A DNA stretch of 64,000 nt. Source: Steroidobacteraceae bacterium. GTDB lineage: Bacteria; Pseudomonadota; Gammaproteobacteria; Steroidobacterales; Steroidobacteraceae. The position numbers were made by a program, and so were the translations under genes. Under the pieces are notes generated by a model. It was given only the letters and a program-made list of their open reading frames with translations. It was not told the DNA's origin and did not search any database. Of this stretch, positions 1 through 9,729 are shown one piece after another (position 1 is the stretch's first letter; each line of letters starts with the position of its first letter). The stretch spans positions 1 to 64,000 of the forward strand of contig JANWJS010000044.1 of assembly GCA_025451845.1 (NCBI GenBank). The letters are read 5' to 3'.

Positions 1-5
1 CCACC

Positions 6-354
6 TGGTGCCCGGGGCCGGACTCGAACCGGCATGGGGTTGCCCCCGAGGGATTTTCTTACCAACTACAGCTTTCGCTGCTGCGAGGTCGCCGATCAAA
101 CGACCGCGACCGGTCCCGCATTTGTGGTCTGGACTTTACCTTCACCCTGCCGCGCGCCCTCACGAGTCGCGCAGTTTAGGCGGGGGCCGTCAAGTCTCTA
201 CACTTTCCGCGACTCATCGCGGCTTAGCTCGGTATTGCAGCCACCCTGACGTGCTGCTGTTCCACCGAATTTGACCCCATTCACGCCGGGCGTTTCCGCG
301 CCGGGTGCTCAAAGCTCTCAAGTCCCTTGCGTCTACCGATTTCGCCACCCGGGC
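6..354 (-). tRNA. tRNA-Leu(UAA), interrupted by a group I intron
   Basis: Read on the minus strand, positions 354-320 give the 5' half of a leucine tRNA: acceptor strand GCCCGGG, D arm and the first half of the anticodon arm, ending C-U-U. Positions 57-9 give the other half: AAAA, the closing anticodon stem UCCCU, a long variable arm with GGGG/CCCC pairing, T arm GGTTCGAGTCC, acceptor CCCGGGC and discriminator A. CCA is encoded at 8-6. Joining the halves gives a seven-base anticodon loop CUUAAAA with anticodon UAA. The acceptor strands pair 7/7, so both exons belong to one gene. The long variable arm fits a class II tRNA such as Leu. The mature tRNA needs removal of the 262 bases between U34 and A35. 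Confidence 0.95.
58..319 (-). ncRNA. Group I self-splicing intron in the tRNA-Leu(UAA) anticodon loop
   Basis: The 262-base insert lies between U34 and A35 of the UAA anticodon. The last exon base is U and the last intron base is G (omega-G, position 58), as expected for group I splicing. Core elements are visible on the minus strand: an R-like segment containing GACUU (196-192) and an S-like segment containing AAGUC (136-132), which pair perfectly as P7, and a hairpin CAGC-GAAA-GCUG (80-69) just before the 3' splice site. GAG soon after the 5' splice site can pair with exon CUU through a terminal G-U to form P1. Sequence blocks resemble the cyanobacterial tRNA-Leu(UAA) intron as I remember it. 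There is no long ORF on the intron strand, so no homing endonuclease. Subgroup IC3 is inferred. Confidence 0.93.
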
Positions 355-369
355 AGCGGGTGCGCGGCG

Positions 370-375
370 ATTCTA
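370..375 (-). promoter_or_regulatory. Possible -10 element for tRNA-Leu
   Basis: On the minus strand TAGAAT lies 15 bases before the mature 5' end of the tRNA, a workable distance for a short-leader tRNA promoter. No convincing -35 is present at the right spacing, so this is weak. Confidence 0.3.
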
Positions 376-527
376 CCGAACTTGCGGCCGGGCGAGCCGG
401 TGCCTTTCAGCGAGGATGCGGGGCCGACGGCCTGCCGCCATGGACGGCCAGTGGCACAGCTCGACGTTTACCGCGGGCTATGGTGATAAGCTCCTGAATT
501 GATGACGCTTCTCGGCGACAACTAGTC

Positions 528-1160
528 ATGTCCGATTTCTGCCTCAAGGGGGAGAACGTGCACCTCTGGCGCGGCGACCATCATGTGCTGCGCGGGGTAC
601 GGTTTCAGGTCGAGGGAGGGGAATGCCTGCAGCTCACGGGGGCCAATGGGGCGGGCAAGACCACGCTCCTGCGCACGGCCTGCGGCCTGGCCTACCCGGA
701 GGGAGGGGAGATCACCTGGCGCGGGGAGAATATCCGCAAGGACCTGCATGCTTTCCACGCACAGCTGGCCTACCTGGGGCATGAGCCGCCACTGAAGGCG
801 GAGCTGACTGCGCGCGAGAACCTTCGCTATTGGATCGGTACGCGACGTCGACTCCAACCGCAGGAGCTGGACGGCGCGCTGGAGCGCGTCGGCGCGGACC
901 AGTGGGCGGACCGTCCGGTACGAACTCTTTCCGCGGGACAGAAACGCCGGGCCGCTCTCGCGGGACTCACGCTGATGCGTGTCCCTCTTTGGCTGCTGGA
1001 CGAGCCGACCACGAATCTCGATGCCGAGGGGCAGAAGCTGGTCGGCGCGCTGATAGATGAGCACTTGCAGGCAGGAGGAGTCGCGCTCGCGGCGGTGCAC
1101 CACGGGCTCGCCATGTCAACGGCCAGTGGACTCAAGCGGATGGAATTGACAGTTGGCTAA
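528..1160 (+). CDS. ccmA: Haem exporter ATP-binding protein CcmA
   Basis: 210-residue ABC ATPase of the CcmABCD complex, which drives release of haem-loaded CcmE at the inner membrane during cytochrome c maturation. Walker A GANGAGKTT is at residues 38-46, the ABC signature LSAGQ at 134-138 and Walker B LWLLDEP at 154-160. The length matches family members of about 205-215 residues. It is the first gene of a nine-gene ccm operon, and ccmB follows in the same orientation. The name rests on the ATPase motifs together with operon position; out of context it could be read as a generic ABC ATPase. Confidence 0.96.
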   Translation: MSDFCLKGENVHLWRGDHHVLRGVRFQVEGGECLQLTGANGAGKTTLLRTACGLAYPEGGEITWRGENIRKDLHAFHAQLAYLGHEPPLKAELTARENLRYWIGTRRRLQPQELDGALERVGADQWADRPVRTLSAGQKRRAALAGLTLMRVPLWLLDEPTTNLDAEGQKLVGALIDEHLQAGGVALAAVHHGLAMSTASGLKRMELTVG

Positions 1161-1254
1161 CTCGGGCGCAATAGGACAACGGGATCCTGCAGCGCCTCTT
1201 CGCAAGCCCGAAACAGCGAAGATTCCGGGGCACGGTATCTATGAAGGGAGCGCC

Positions 1255-1929
1255 GTGTCGGCTCTGAGCGCGGCGCGCCTGATGCTCGCGCGCGATCTCA
1301 AGCTCGCCTTCCGCAAGCGCAGCCAGCTCGTGCAGCCGCTCGCGTTCTTCGCCATCGTCACCACGCTCTTCCCGCTCGGCGTCAGCCCTGAGCTCACGCG
1401 CCTGAAGCCCATGGCTGCAGGTGTGGTCTGGGCTGCAGCCTTGCTATCCTCACTTCTGGCGCTCGAGCTGCTCTTCCGCGACGACGCACAGGATGGGACG
1501 CTCGAGCAGTACGCGCTCTGCGGACGCTCGCTGACTTGGCTGCTCGCTGCGAAGACGGCAGCCCACTGGCTGCTCACCGGATTGCCGCTCGCTTTGATGG
1601 CGCCGCTCGCCGGGTTGGCGCTGGGCGCCCCGGCCGCGGCAGTGCCGGGCATCGTCGCGTCCGTTGCGGTCGGGACGGTGGCGCTCAGTCTCATCGGTGC
1701 GATCGGCGCCGCCCTGACATTGGGCATCCGGCGCTCAGGGGCGTTGCTGTCGCTCCTCACGTTGCCGCTCGAGATCCCCGTGCTGATCTTCGGGGCGCGC
1801 GCCACGGAACTCGCGATCGACGGAACAGCCTATGGGGCACCGCTGCAGCTCCTGGCAGCGCTCGCCGTGCTGGGACTGACGCTCGCACCGCTAGCGGCCT
1901 CGGCAGCGGTGCGCATCAACCTGGAGTGA
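1255..1929 (+). CDS. ccmB: Haem exporter membrane protein CcmB
   Basis: Integral membrane partner of CcmA. The frame is open from a TTG at 1153, but GTG at 1255 is preferred: it has a GAAGGGA ribosome site about six bases upstream and gives a 224-residue protein, close to the usual 220. The residues before it carry no membrane segment. The N-terminus (SALSAARLMLARDLKLAFRK) matches the cytoplasmic CcmB lead-in. It is followed by about six hydrophobic segments with an early LFPLGVSPE loop. It sits between ccmA and ccmC with short gaps. Confidence 0.93.
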   Translation: MSALSAARLMLARDLKLAFRKRSQLVQPLAFFAIVTTLFPLGVSPELTRLKPMAAGVVWAAALLSSLLALELLFRDDAQDGTLEQYALCGRSLTWLLAAKTAAHWLLTGLPLALMAPLAGLALGAPAAAVPGIVASVAVGTVALSLIGAIGAALTLGIRRSGALLSLLTLPLEIPVLIFGARATELAIDGTAYGAPLQLLAALAVLGLTLAPLAASAAVRINLE

Positions 1930-1942
1930 GACGACAAAACCG

Positions 1943-2680
1943 ATGGCCTGGACCTGGTTTCACAAACTCGCCTCGCCGCCGCACGTCTACCGCGTCGCGG
2001 GGCGACTGACGCCCTGGCTGGCATGGCCGGCCGCTCTGCTCATCGGCGCCGGTCTCATCGGCGGGCTGGTGCTCGCCCCGCCGGACTATCAGCAGGGCGA
2101 TGGCTATCGCATCCTCTATGTCCATGCCCCGAGCGCCTGGATGTCCCTCATGGTGTATACGACCATGGCCGTAGCCGCGGCGATCGGGCTCATCTGGCGG
2201 ATGAAAGTGGCACACGCGGTGGCCGCGAGCTGCGCGCCGATCGGCGCCTCCTTCACCTTTGCTGCGCTCGTCACCGGGTCGCTCTGGGGCGCGCCCATGT
2301 GGGGCACCTACTGGCAGTGGGATCCGCGGCTGACTTCGGAGCTGATCCTGCTCTTCCTGTATCTTGGCTACATGGGCCTGCGGTCGGCGTTCGAGGAAGT
2401 GCAGCGGGCCGACCGGGTGAGCGCCGTCCTGGCGATCGTGGGTGTGGTGAACGTTCCGATCATTCATTATTCGGTCATCTGGTGGAACTCCCTGCACCAG
2501 GCCCCCTCCGTGATGAGGCTGGGTGAGCCGACCATGCCGCTACCGATGCTCGTTCCGCTTCTCATGATGCTGCTCGGATTCACGCTTTTTTTCGGTGCGC
2601 TGCTGCTCGTCAGGCTGCGCGGCGAGGTCCTGAGCCGGGAGCGCGCGGCCAGCTGGATCAGTGCGGCGGTGCGGCCTTGA
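1943..2680 (+). CDS. ccmC: Haem handling protein CcmC
   Basis: 245-residue six-helix membrane protein that delivers haem to CcmE. The periplasmic tryptophan-rich WWD motif is clear at about residues 114-133 (WGAPMWGTYWQWDPRLTSEL). Conserved periplasmic histidines flank it (YVHAPSAW upstream, WWNSLHQ downstream). It begins 13 bases after ccmB and its stop overlaps the start of ccmD. Confidence 0.97.
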   Translation: MAWTWFHKLASPPHVYRVAGRLTPWLAWPAALLIGAGLIGGLVLAPPDYQQGDGYRILYVHAPSAWMSLMVYTTMAVAAAIGLIWRMKVAHAVAASCAPIGASFTFAALVTGSLWGAPMWGTYWQWDPRLTSELILLFLYLGYMGLRSAFEEVQRADRVSAVLAIVGVVNVPIIHYSVIWWNSLHQAPSVMRLGEPTMPLPMLVPLLMMLLGFTLFFGALLLVRLRGEVLSRERAASWISAAVRP

Positions 2681-2841
2681 GTGCCTTCCTGGACATGGGT
2701 GGCTACGCGGCGTATGTCTGGCCGGCGTACGCGGTTACGCTCGCCGTGATAGCTCTCAATATCGTCTGGGCGCGTAGGCTGCTCAAACGCTCGCGCAAGG
2801 ACGCGCTGCAGAGACTTGCGATCGGAGGAAGTGACCAATGA
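2677..2841 (+). CDS. ccmD: Haem exporter small subunit CcmD
   Basis: A 54-residue single-helix membrane protein that stabilises the CcmABC-CcmE complex. The start is taken as TTG at 2677, which overlaps the ccmC stop by four bases and gives the family N-terminus LSAFLDMGGYAAYVWPAY. An ATG at 2695 is the alternative, but would remove the conserved AFLDMGG beginning. One hydrophobic helix is followed by a basic tail (ARRLLKRSRKD). Its TGA overlaps the ccmE ATG as ATGA, so translation is probably coupled. Confidence 0.92.
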   Translation: MSAFLDMGGYAAYVWPAYAVTLAVIALNIVWARRLLKRSRKDALQRLAIGGSDQ

Positions 2842-3341
2842 CCCCACGACGGCGCCGGCTGGTGCTGGTGCTCGGCATCCTGGCAGGAGTGAGCGTGGCG
2901 GGCGCACTGGCGCTCAGCGCTTTCCGCCAGAACGTCACGTTTTATTTCGTTCCGAGCCAGGTGGCGCAGGGCACCCTGCGGCCGGGTCAGCAGTTCCGCC
3001 TGGGCGGCCTCGTCGAGAAGGGCAGTGTCTCGCGCCAGCCGGGCAGCATGGAGGTGCACTTCACCGTCACCGACTACAAGCGCCAGATCCCCGTCATCTA
3101 TACCGGTGTGCTGCCGGATCTCTTCCGGGAGGGCGCGGGCGTGATTGCCATGGGGCAGATGCTCCCTGACGGTACCTTCCAGGCGCAGGAGGTACTCGCC
3201 AAGCACGATCAATACTACCGCCCGCCCGGCATCGGCCCGAAGCTCGATACCCGCCAGGGTGCGCCACGCGATGCCGCGCTGCAGCAGGCACCTGCGACCG
3301 CGAGCGCCGGTCCGTCACAGGCCGCCGCGGAGCATCCGTAG
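2838..3341 (+). CDS. ccmE: Periplasmic haem chaperone CcmE
   Basis: 167-residue haem chaperone anchored by one N-terminal helix (about residues 8-28) with an OB-fold domain in the periplasm. The covalent haem ligand is His123 in LAKHDQYY, with Tyr127 completing the HxxxY motif. The C-terminus is flexible and rich in Ala/Pro, as usual. It receives haem from CcmC and hands it to CcmF. It overlaps ccmD by four bases and abuts ccmF directly. Confidence 0.97.
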   Translation: MTPRRRRLVLVLGILAGVSVAGALALSAFRQNVTFYFVPSQVAQGTLRPGQQFRLGGLVEKGSVSRQPGSMEVHFTVTDYKRQIPVIYTGVLPDLFREGAGVIAMGQMLPDGTFQAQEVLAKHDQYYRPPGIGPKLDTRQGAPRDAALQQAPATASAGPSQAAAEHP

Positions 3342-5306
3342 ATGATTCCGGAGCTGGGTCAGTTCGCGTTGATCCTCGGGATGCTGCTCGCAGGGCTGCA
3401 GGCGTTCTTCGGCATCGTCGGCCCCGCGCTCCAGCGCGATCGTTGGATGGCCGCCGTAACGCCGGCTGTGTCCGGCCAGTTCGTGATGGTCGCTACCTCG
3501 ATGGGATGCCTGGTCGCTTCGTTCGTGGCGAATGACTTCTCCGTCGCCTACGTCGCGGAGAATTCCAACTCGTCGCTGCCGCTCTTCTATCGCGTGGCGG
3601 CGGTGTGGGGCTCGCACTCCGGCTCGCTCATCCTCTGGATCTTCCTGCTCGCGTGTTGGACGCTGGCCGCTGCGGTCGGCACCCAGCGGCTGCCGAAGGC
3701 CTTTGCCGCGAGAGTGCTCGGCGTACTCGGCCTCATCAGCTTCGGCTTCCTGCTCTACACCCTGGCCACTTCGAACCCGTTCCTGCGCCTCGACCCACCC
3801 TGGCCGGACGGCGAGAGCCTGAATCCGATCCTCCAGGACCCCGGGCTCGCCGGCCACCCGCCTGTGCTCTACACCGGTTATGTGGGCCTCGCGGTGGCCT
3901 TTGCCTTTGCGGGCGCGGCCATGCTCGAAGGGCGGCTCGACAAGGACTGGGCGCGCTGGACGCGGCCTTGGACTACCGCCGCGTGGGCGTTTCTCTCCTG
4001 CGGCATCGCGCTCGGCAGCTGGTGGGCGTACTACACATTGGGGTGGGGCGGCTTCTGGTTCTGGGATCCGGTGGAGAACGCGTCCTTCATGCCGTGGCTG
4101 ATGGCGACCGCGCTCATCCACTCCCTCGCCGTGACCGAGAAGCGGGGGCTCTTCAAGAGCTGGACCCTGCTCCTCGCTGTGCTCGCCTTCTCGCTCAGCC
4201 TCGTGGGGACGTTCCTGGTGCGCTCAGGTGTGCTCGTCTCCGTCCATTCGTTCGCGGCAAGCCCGACCCGCGGCACGTTCATCCTGGCGTTTCTCATCGT
4301 GATGATCGGCAGCGCGCTCGCGCTCTATGCCTGGCGCGCGCCGCTCCTCAAGTCCGACGCCGGCTTCGAGCTCACTGCACGCGAGTCGTTCCTCCTCTTC
4401 AACAACATCCTGCTCGTCACCGCCTGCGCGACGGTCTTCGCCGGCACGATGGCGCCGCTCATCTCCTCCGCGCTCAATCTCGGCAAGCTCTCCGTCGGGC
4501 CGCCATATTTCAACCCGACGTTCCTCCTGTCGATGCTGCCGCTGCTCGCGCTGCTCCCCATCGGCATCCATGCCCGCTGGAAGCGCGGCAACCTGTCTGA
4601 GCGCACGCGCCCGCTCATTCTGACAGTCATCGCCGCGGCGGTGATCGGCTGTGCGATCGTCTTCGGTCTCTTCACCGGCGGCCGTGTGCTCTCGCCGGTG
4701 GGCGTCGCGCTCGGCGTGTGGATCATTCTCTCCTCGCTCATCGACCCCCTCGATCGCCTGCGCCGGCACATCACCATCCCGCGCGCGGTCCTTGGCATGA
4801 CGTTGGCGCACATCGGGCTCGGAATGTTCGTCATCTCGATCACTTCGGTGGAGGCGTTCACGGCGGAGCGCGACGTGGCGCTCGCGCAGGGAGAGACGGC
4901 GCAGCTCGGCGCGTATGATTTCCGGTTCGAGGGCGTGCAGCCTGTCGAAGGACCGAACTACAGCGGGGTGGGCGGCACCGTCATCGTCACCCGTAACGGT
5001 GCGCCCGTAGGGGTGATGCACCCCGAGAAGCGCGAGTATTGGGTACAGCACACCGTCACGACCGCATCCTCGATCAAGATGTACCGCACGAGCAACGTCC
5101 TGGTCGCGCTGGGTCAGGACTTGGGCGACGGCCGTTGGAGTCTGCGCCTGCAGGTGCGCCCGCTCGTCTCCTTCATCTGGCTCGCCGCCTTCATCATGGC
5201 CGCCGGCGGCATGCTCGGCATCTCGGACCGCCGCTACCGCCTGCAGAGGGCCGAGGCGCCGGCGATCGCTCCGGTCGCGGCCATCACCCGGAGCGAACCC
5301 GGATGA
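3342..5306 (+). CDS. ccmF: Cytochrome c haem lyase subunit CcmF
   Basis: 654-residue polytopic membrane protein that transfers haem from CcmE to apocytochrome c. The WWD domain is at about residues 225-255 (SWWAYYTLGWGGFWFWDPVE). About fifteen hydrophobic segments and a late periplasmic domain (from about EAFTAERDVALAQGE) match the family, whose usual length is 640-660. It starts on the base after the ccmE stop and overlaps ccmG by four bases. Confidence 0.98.
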   Translation: MIPELGQFALILGMLLAGLQAFFGIVGPALQRDRWMAAVTPAVSGQFVMVATSMGCLVASFVANDFSVAYVAENSNSSLPLFYRVAAVWGSHSGSLILWIFLLACWTLAAAVGTQRLPKAFAARVLGVLGLISFGFLLYTLATSNPFLRLDPPWPDGESLNPILQDPGLAGHPPVLYTGYVGLAVAFAFAGAAMLEGRLDKDWARWTRPWTTAAWAFLSCGIALGSWWAYYTLGWGGFWFWDPVENASFMPWLMATALIHSLAVTEKRGLFKSWTLLLAVLAFSLSLVGTFLVRSGVLVSVHSFAASPTRGTFILAFLIVMIGSALALYAWRAPLLKSDAGFELTARESFLLFNNILLVTACATVFAGTMAPLISSALNLGKLSVGPPYFNPTFLLSMLPLLALLPIGIHARWKRGNLSERTRPLILTVIAAAVIGCAIVFGLFTGGRVLSPVGVALGVWIILSSLIDPLDRLRRHITIPRAVLGMTLAHIGLGMFVISITSVEAFTAERDVALAQGETAQLGAYDFRFEGVQPVEGPNYSGVGGTVIVTRNGAPVGVMHPEKREYWVQHTVTTASSIKMYRTSNVLVALGQDLGDGRWSLRLQVRPLVSFIWLAAFIMAAGGMLGISDRRYRLQRAEAPAIAPVAAITRSEPG

Positions 5307-5860
5307 GCCGCCTCCGCTTCATCCTTCCGCTGCTCCTATTTGCGCTGCTCGTGGCCGTGTTCGCGATCGGCATCAGGGAGTCGCCCGACAAGGACCTCAT
5401 TCCCTCACCACTCATCGGCAAGCCGGCGCCGGATTTCTCGCTGCCGAACCTGACCGATCCCGCGCAGAGGGTCAGCTCCACCCAGCTTCGCGGCCACTGG
5501 TATCTTTTGAACGTCTGGGGCACCTGGTGCGGCTCCTGCCGCATGGAGCATTCGATGCTCCTGAGGATCAAACAGTCGGGCCTCATCCCCCTGGTGGGGC
5601 TCGACTGGAAAGACGACAGAGACGATGCGCTCTCGTTCTTGAAGCAAGAGGGCGATCCCTACGCGACGATCGCCGTGGATCGGGACGGCAGTGAGGCGAT
5701 CATGTGGGGCGTGTACGGCGCGCCCGAGACCTTCCTGGTGAACCCGCAAGGCATCGTCATCTACAAGTACATTGGCCCGATCACGGAGCAGGCCTGGACG
5801 CAGCAGATCCTGCCGCGCCTGCCGATGAATCAGACAGCAGCCGCGGGTGCGAGCTCCTGA
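5303..5860 (+). CDS. ccmG: Thiol:disulfide oxidoreductase CcmG/DsbE
   Basis: 185-residue membrane-tethered thioredoxin-fold protein that reduces the CxxCH cysteines of apocytochromes. ATG at 5303 overlaps the ccmF stop (ATGA); a longer frame upstream is antisense-like noise inside ccmF. An N-terminal helix (residues 5-24) anchors it. The active site is WCGSC, with Cys76 and Cys79; the dipeptide between the cysteines differs from the PT or PP common in CcmG proteins. The GVYGAPETFLV segment, with its cis-proline, is typical of CcmG. Confidence 0.95.
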   Translation: MSRLRFILPLLLFALLVAVFAIGIRESPDKDLIPSPLIGKPAPDFSLPNLTDPAQRVSSTQLRGHWYLLNVWGTWCGSCRMEHSMLLRIKQSGLIPLVGLDWKDDRDDALSFLKQEGDPYATIAVDRDGSEAIMWGVYGAPETFLVNPQGIVIYKYIGPITEQAWTQQILPRLPMNQTAAAGASS

Positions 5861-6309
5861 TGCCCCTGCGCACCGCCTCCCTCTTCATGGCCGCCATCAT
5901 GGCGGCGCTGTTGCTCGGGACTTCCGTGGCGTATGCCATTGCGCCGGAGCAAATGCCGACGCCGCAGCTGGAGACGCGCTACCTCGCGCTCATCCAGGGA
6001 TTTCGCTGCATGCAGTGTCAGGACGAGTCGCTCGCCGACTCGCCGGTGAACCTCGCCGCCGACATGCGCCGGCAGATCCGTGACATGTTGCTGGCAGGCA
6101 AGACAGACCAGCAGATCCGCGACTTCATGGTTTCCCGCTATGGTTACTTCATCCTCTTCAAGCCGCCGTTCGTCCTGAAGACGGCGTGGCTCTGGCTGAC
6201 ACCCGGGGTGCTCCTCCTCGTCGGAGTGCTCGTCGCGCTGCGAGTCATCCGCCAGCGCGCGGCGCTCGCCGCGACGGACCTGGAAGACAACGATCTGACC
6301 GATGCCTAG
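5860..6309 (+). CDS. ccmH: Cytochrome c maturation protein CcmH
   Basis: 149-residue protein with a cleavable signal peptide (about residues 1-26), a small three-helix periplasmic domain and a C-terminal membrane helix. The redox motif is FRCMQC, Cys50 and Cys53, followed by QDESLADS, the family signature. It presents reduced apocytochrome to the lyase. The ATG shares its A with the ccmG stop (TGATG). In E. coli this domain is fused to a TPR domain; here the TPR part is a separate gene immediately downstream. Confidence 0.95.
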   Translation: MPLRTASLFMAAIMAALLLGTSVAYAIAPEQMPTPQLETRYLALIQGFRCMQCQDESLADSPVNLAADMRRQIRDMLLAGKTDQQIRDFMVSRYGYFILFKPPFVLKTAWLWLTPGVLLLVGVLVALRVIRQRAALAATDLEDNDLTDA

Positions 6310-6312
6310 CCG

Positions 6313-6981
6313 ATGATTGCCTTCATCCTGGTTGCCGTGACGTTGGCATCGGTCTGCGTGGCCGTCATCGCCGTGCCGTTGCTCAAGCCTCTGCCGTCCA
6401 AGGCCGCCACCGCACCCTGGACGGCAGTCGCGGCCACGGGCGTGTTGGCCATTGGCGCGGCGGCGCTCTATGGCACGTGGAGCAACTGGTCGTGGCACAA
6501 GTCACCGGGCATCCGCTCGCCCGAGGGAATGGTCGAGCAACTGGTCCATCGGCTCAATGACCACCCCAATGACCTCACGGGCTGGCTCATGCTCGGACAC
6601 TCGTATGTCGTGCTGCAGGAGTATCCCCTGGCGGTCCGCGCCTACGAGCGCGCGGACCGCGTGGCCGGGGGCCGCAGCGCCGATGCGCTCCTCGGCGAGG
6701 CCGAGGCGCTCACCCTGATCGATGACGCGCAGCTCACCGGCCAGGCGGGCCGGCTCATCGAGCGGGCGCTCGCGATCGCGCCCACCTCGCCGCAGGCGCT
6801 CTTCTTCGGAGCGGCCGCGGCGATGCGCCGCGGCGAATTGCCGCTTGCGCGCACGCGCTTCACCAAGCTTCTCTCCCTCAATCCGCCGCAGCGCATCAAG
6901 ACCATCCTCGAGCAGGAAATCTCCGGCATCGATCGCCAGCTCGCCGCCGCCCATCCCGATCCGGCGCCCAGGGCGCCCTGA
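6313..6981 (+). CDS. ccmI: TPR cytochrome c maturation protein CcmI
   Basis: 222-residue apocytochrome chaperone. Two hydrophobic segments lie near the N-terminus (residues 1-22 and about 35-50), followed by TPR-like helices (NDLTGWLMLGHSYVVLQEYP, then repeats about residues 110-200). It is shorter than many CcmI proteins and lacks a large C-terminal domain, resembling the TPR half of E. coli CcmH. It starts three bases after ccmH and is the last gene of the operon. Confidence 0.87.
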   Translation: MIAFILVAVTLASVCVAVIAVPLLKPLPSKAATAPWTAVAATGVLAIGAAALYGTWSNWSWHKSPGIRSPEGMVEQLVHRLNDHPNDLTGWLMLGHSYVVLQEYPLAVRAYERADRVAGGRSADALLGEAEALTLIDDAQLTGQAGRLIERALAIAPTSPQALFFGAAAAMRRGELPLARTRFTKLLSLNPPQRIKTILEQEISGIDRQLAAAHPDPAPRAP

Positions 6982-7185
6982 CCGATCCAACGCAAGTTGG
7001 AGGAACCGGCTGACCCTCGCGCGGCAGCAACCGGGAGCGGGGATGCGGCCGGCATGCCTCTTGCTGGGTCCTAGCTGCTCGCTGGCCGGGATTTTCTCGA
7101 TGAAGTCCGTGGGCCGCACATCGATTGCTGCCGCTGTGGGTGCCCGCGAGCCCCAACGAACCCAGCTTGTGTGAGGAGAGAAGTG

Positions 7186-7575
7186 ATGGCTCAGGTATCA
7201 GGTCACGACGGACGCAGCTCGGAGAGCCGCACGTCAAATCGAGGATTCGCCTCGATGAATGCGGAGCGGCAGCGCCAGATCGCCAGTATGGGCGGCAAGG
7301 CAGTGCCCGACGAGAAGCGTAGTTTTTCGCAAAATCGGCGTCTAGCCGCGGAAGCCGGCCGCAAGGGCGGGCAGAGCGTGCCCGGCGCAAAACGCAGTTT
7401 CTCGCAAAATCGCGAGCTTGCGGCCACGGCCGGCCGCAAGGGCGGGCAGAGCGTCCCGGACGAGAAGCGCAGCTTCTCGCAGAATCCGGAGCTTGCCGCT
7501 GAAGCGGGCCGCAAAGGCGGACAAGCCAGCCACGGAGGCGGCGGAGGCGACACGCACCGCGACACGAGGTCGTAG
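7186..7575 (+). CDS. KGG-repeat stress-type protein
   Basis: 129-residue hydrophilic, glycine- and lysine-rich protein. ATG at 7186 follows a strong GAGGAGAG ribosome site; an in-frame ATG fifteen bases earlier has no such site. The core is a 25-residue unit ending in KRSFSQN and carrying AGRKGGQ, present about three and a half times. KGG proteins of this type (GsiB and conidiation-10-like) are linked to desiccation and general stress in other bacteria; that role is inferred here. The tail is Gly/His-rich. It stands alone between the ccm operon and the thi riboswitch. Confidence 0.85.
   Translation: MAQVSGHDGRSSESRTSNRGFASMNAERQRQIASMGGKAVPDEKRSFSQNRRLAAEAGRKGGQSVPGAKRSFSQNRELAATAGRKGGQSVPDEKRSFSQNPELAAEAGRKGGQASHGGGGGDTHRDTRS
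7336..7524 (+). repeat. 75-base tandem coding repeat
   Basis: Units at 7336-7410 and 7411-7485 plus a partial copy at 7486-7524 encode the 25-residue KGG modules. A diverged 23-residue version precedes them. The copies differ at several bases, including third positions, so the duplication is not recent. Confidence 0.85.
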
Positions 7576-7744
7576 CGAGCCCCTCAGGGCATCGAGATTG
7601 CCGGCGGCCATCGCGCTGCCGGCCCCCTTGAGGCATTCTTTGTTGCAAAGATTGCCCTCCCGATTGCAGTTCTTACCGGTCCGCTTGCGTCCAAGGTGTG
7701 CTTGACCCCTAAGGACCAGTGGACTATGTTCCCGCCAGCAGAAA

Positions 7745-9727
<1,983 letters not shown>

Positions 9728-9729
9728 GC

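Noticed and set aside
1153-1254. N-terminal extension of CcmB from TTG 1153
   Set aside because: Non-membrane residues absent from the family; GTG 1255 has a better ribosome site and gives normal length.
4224-5051. 275-residue minus-strand frame within ccmF
   Set aside because: Low-complexity charged composition typical of antisense reading.
7336-7524. Direct repeats considered as a CRISPR array
   Set aside because: The repeats are in-frame coding modules with no spacers and vary at third positions.
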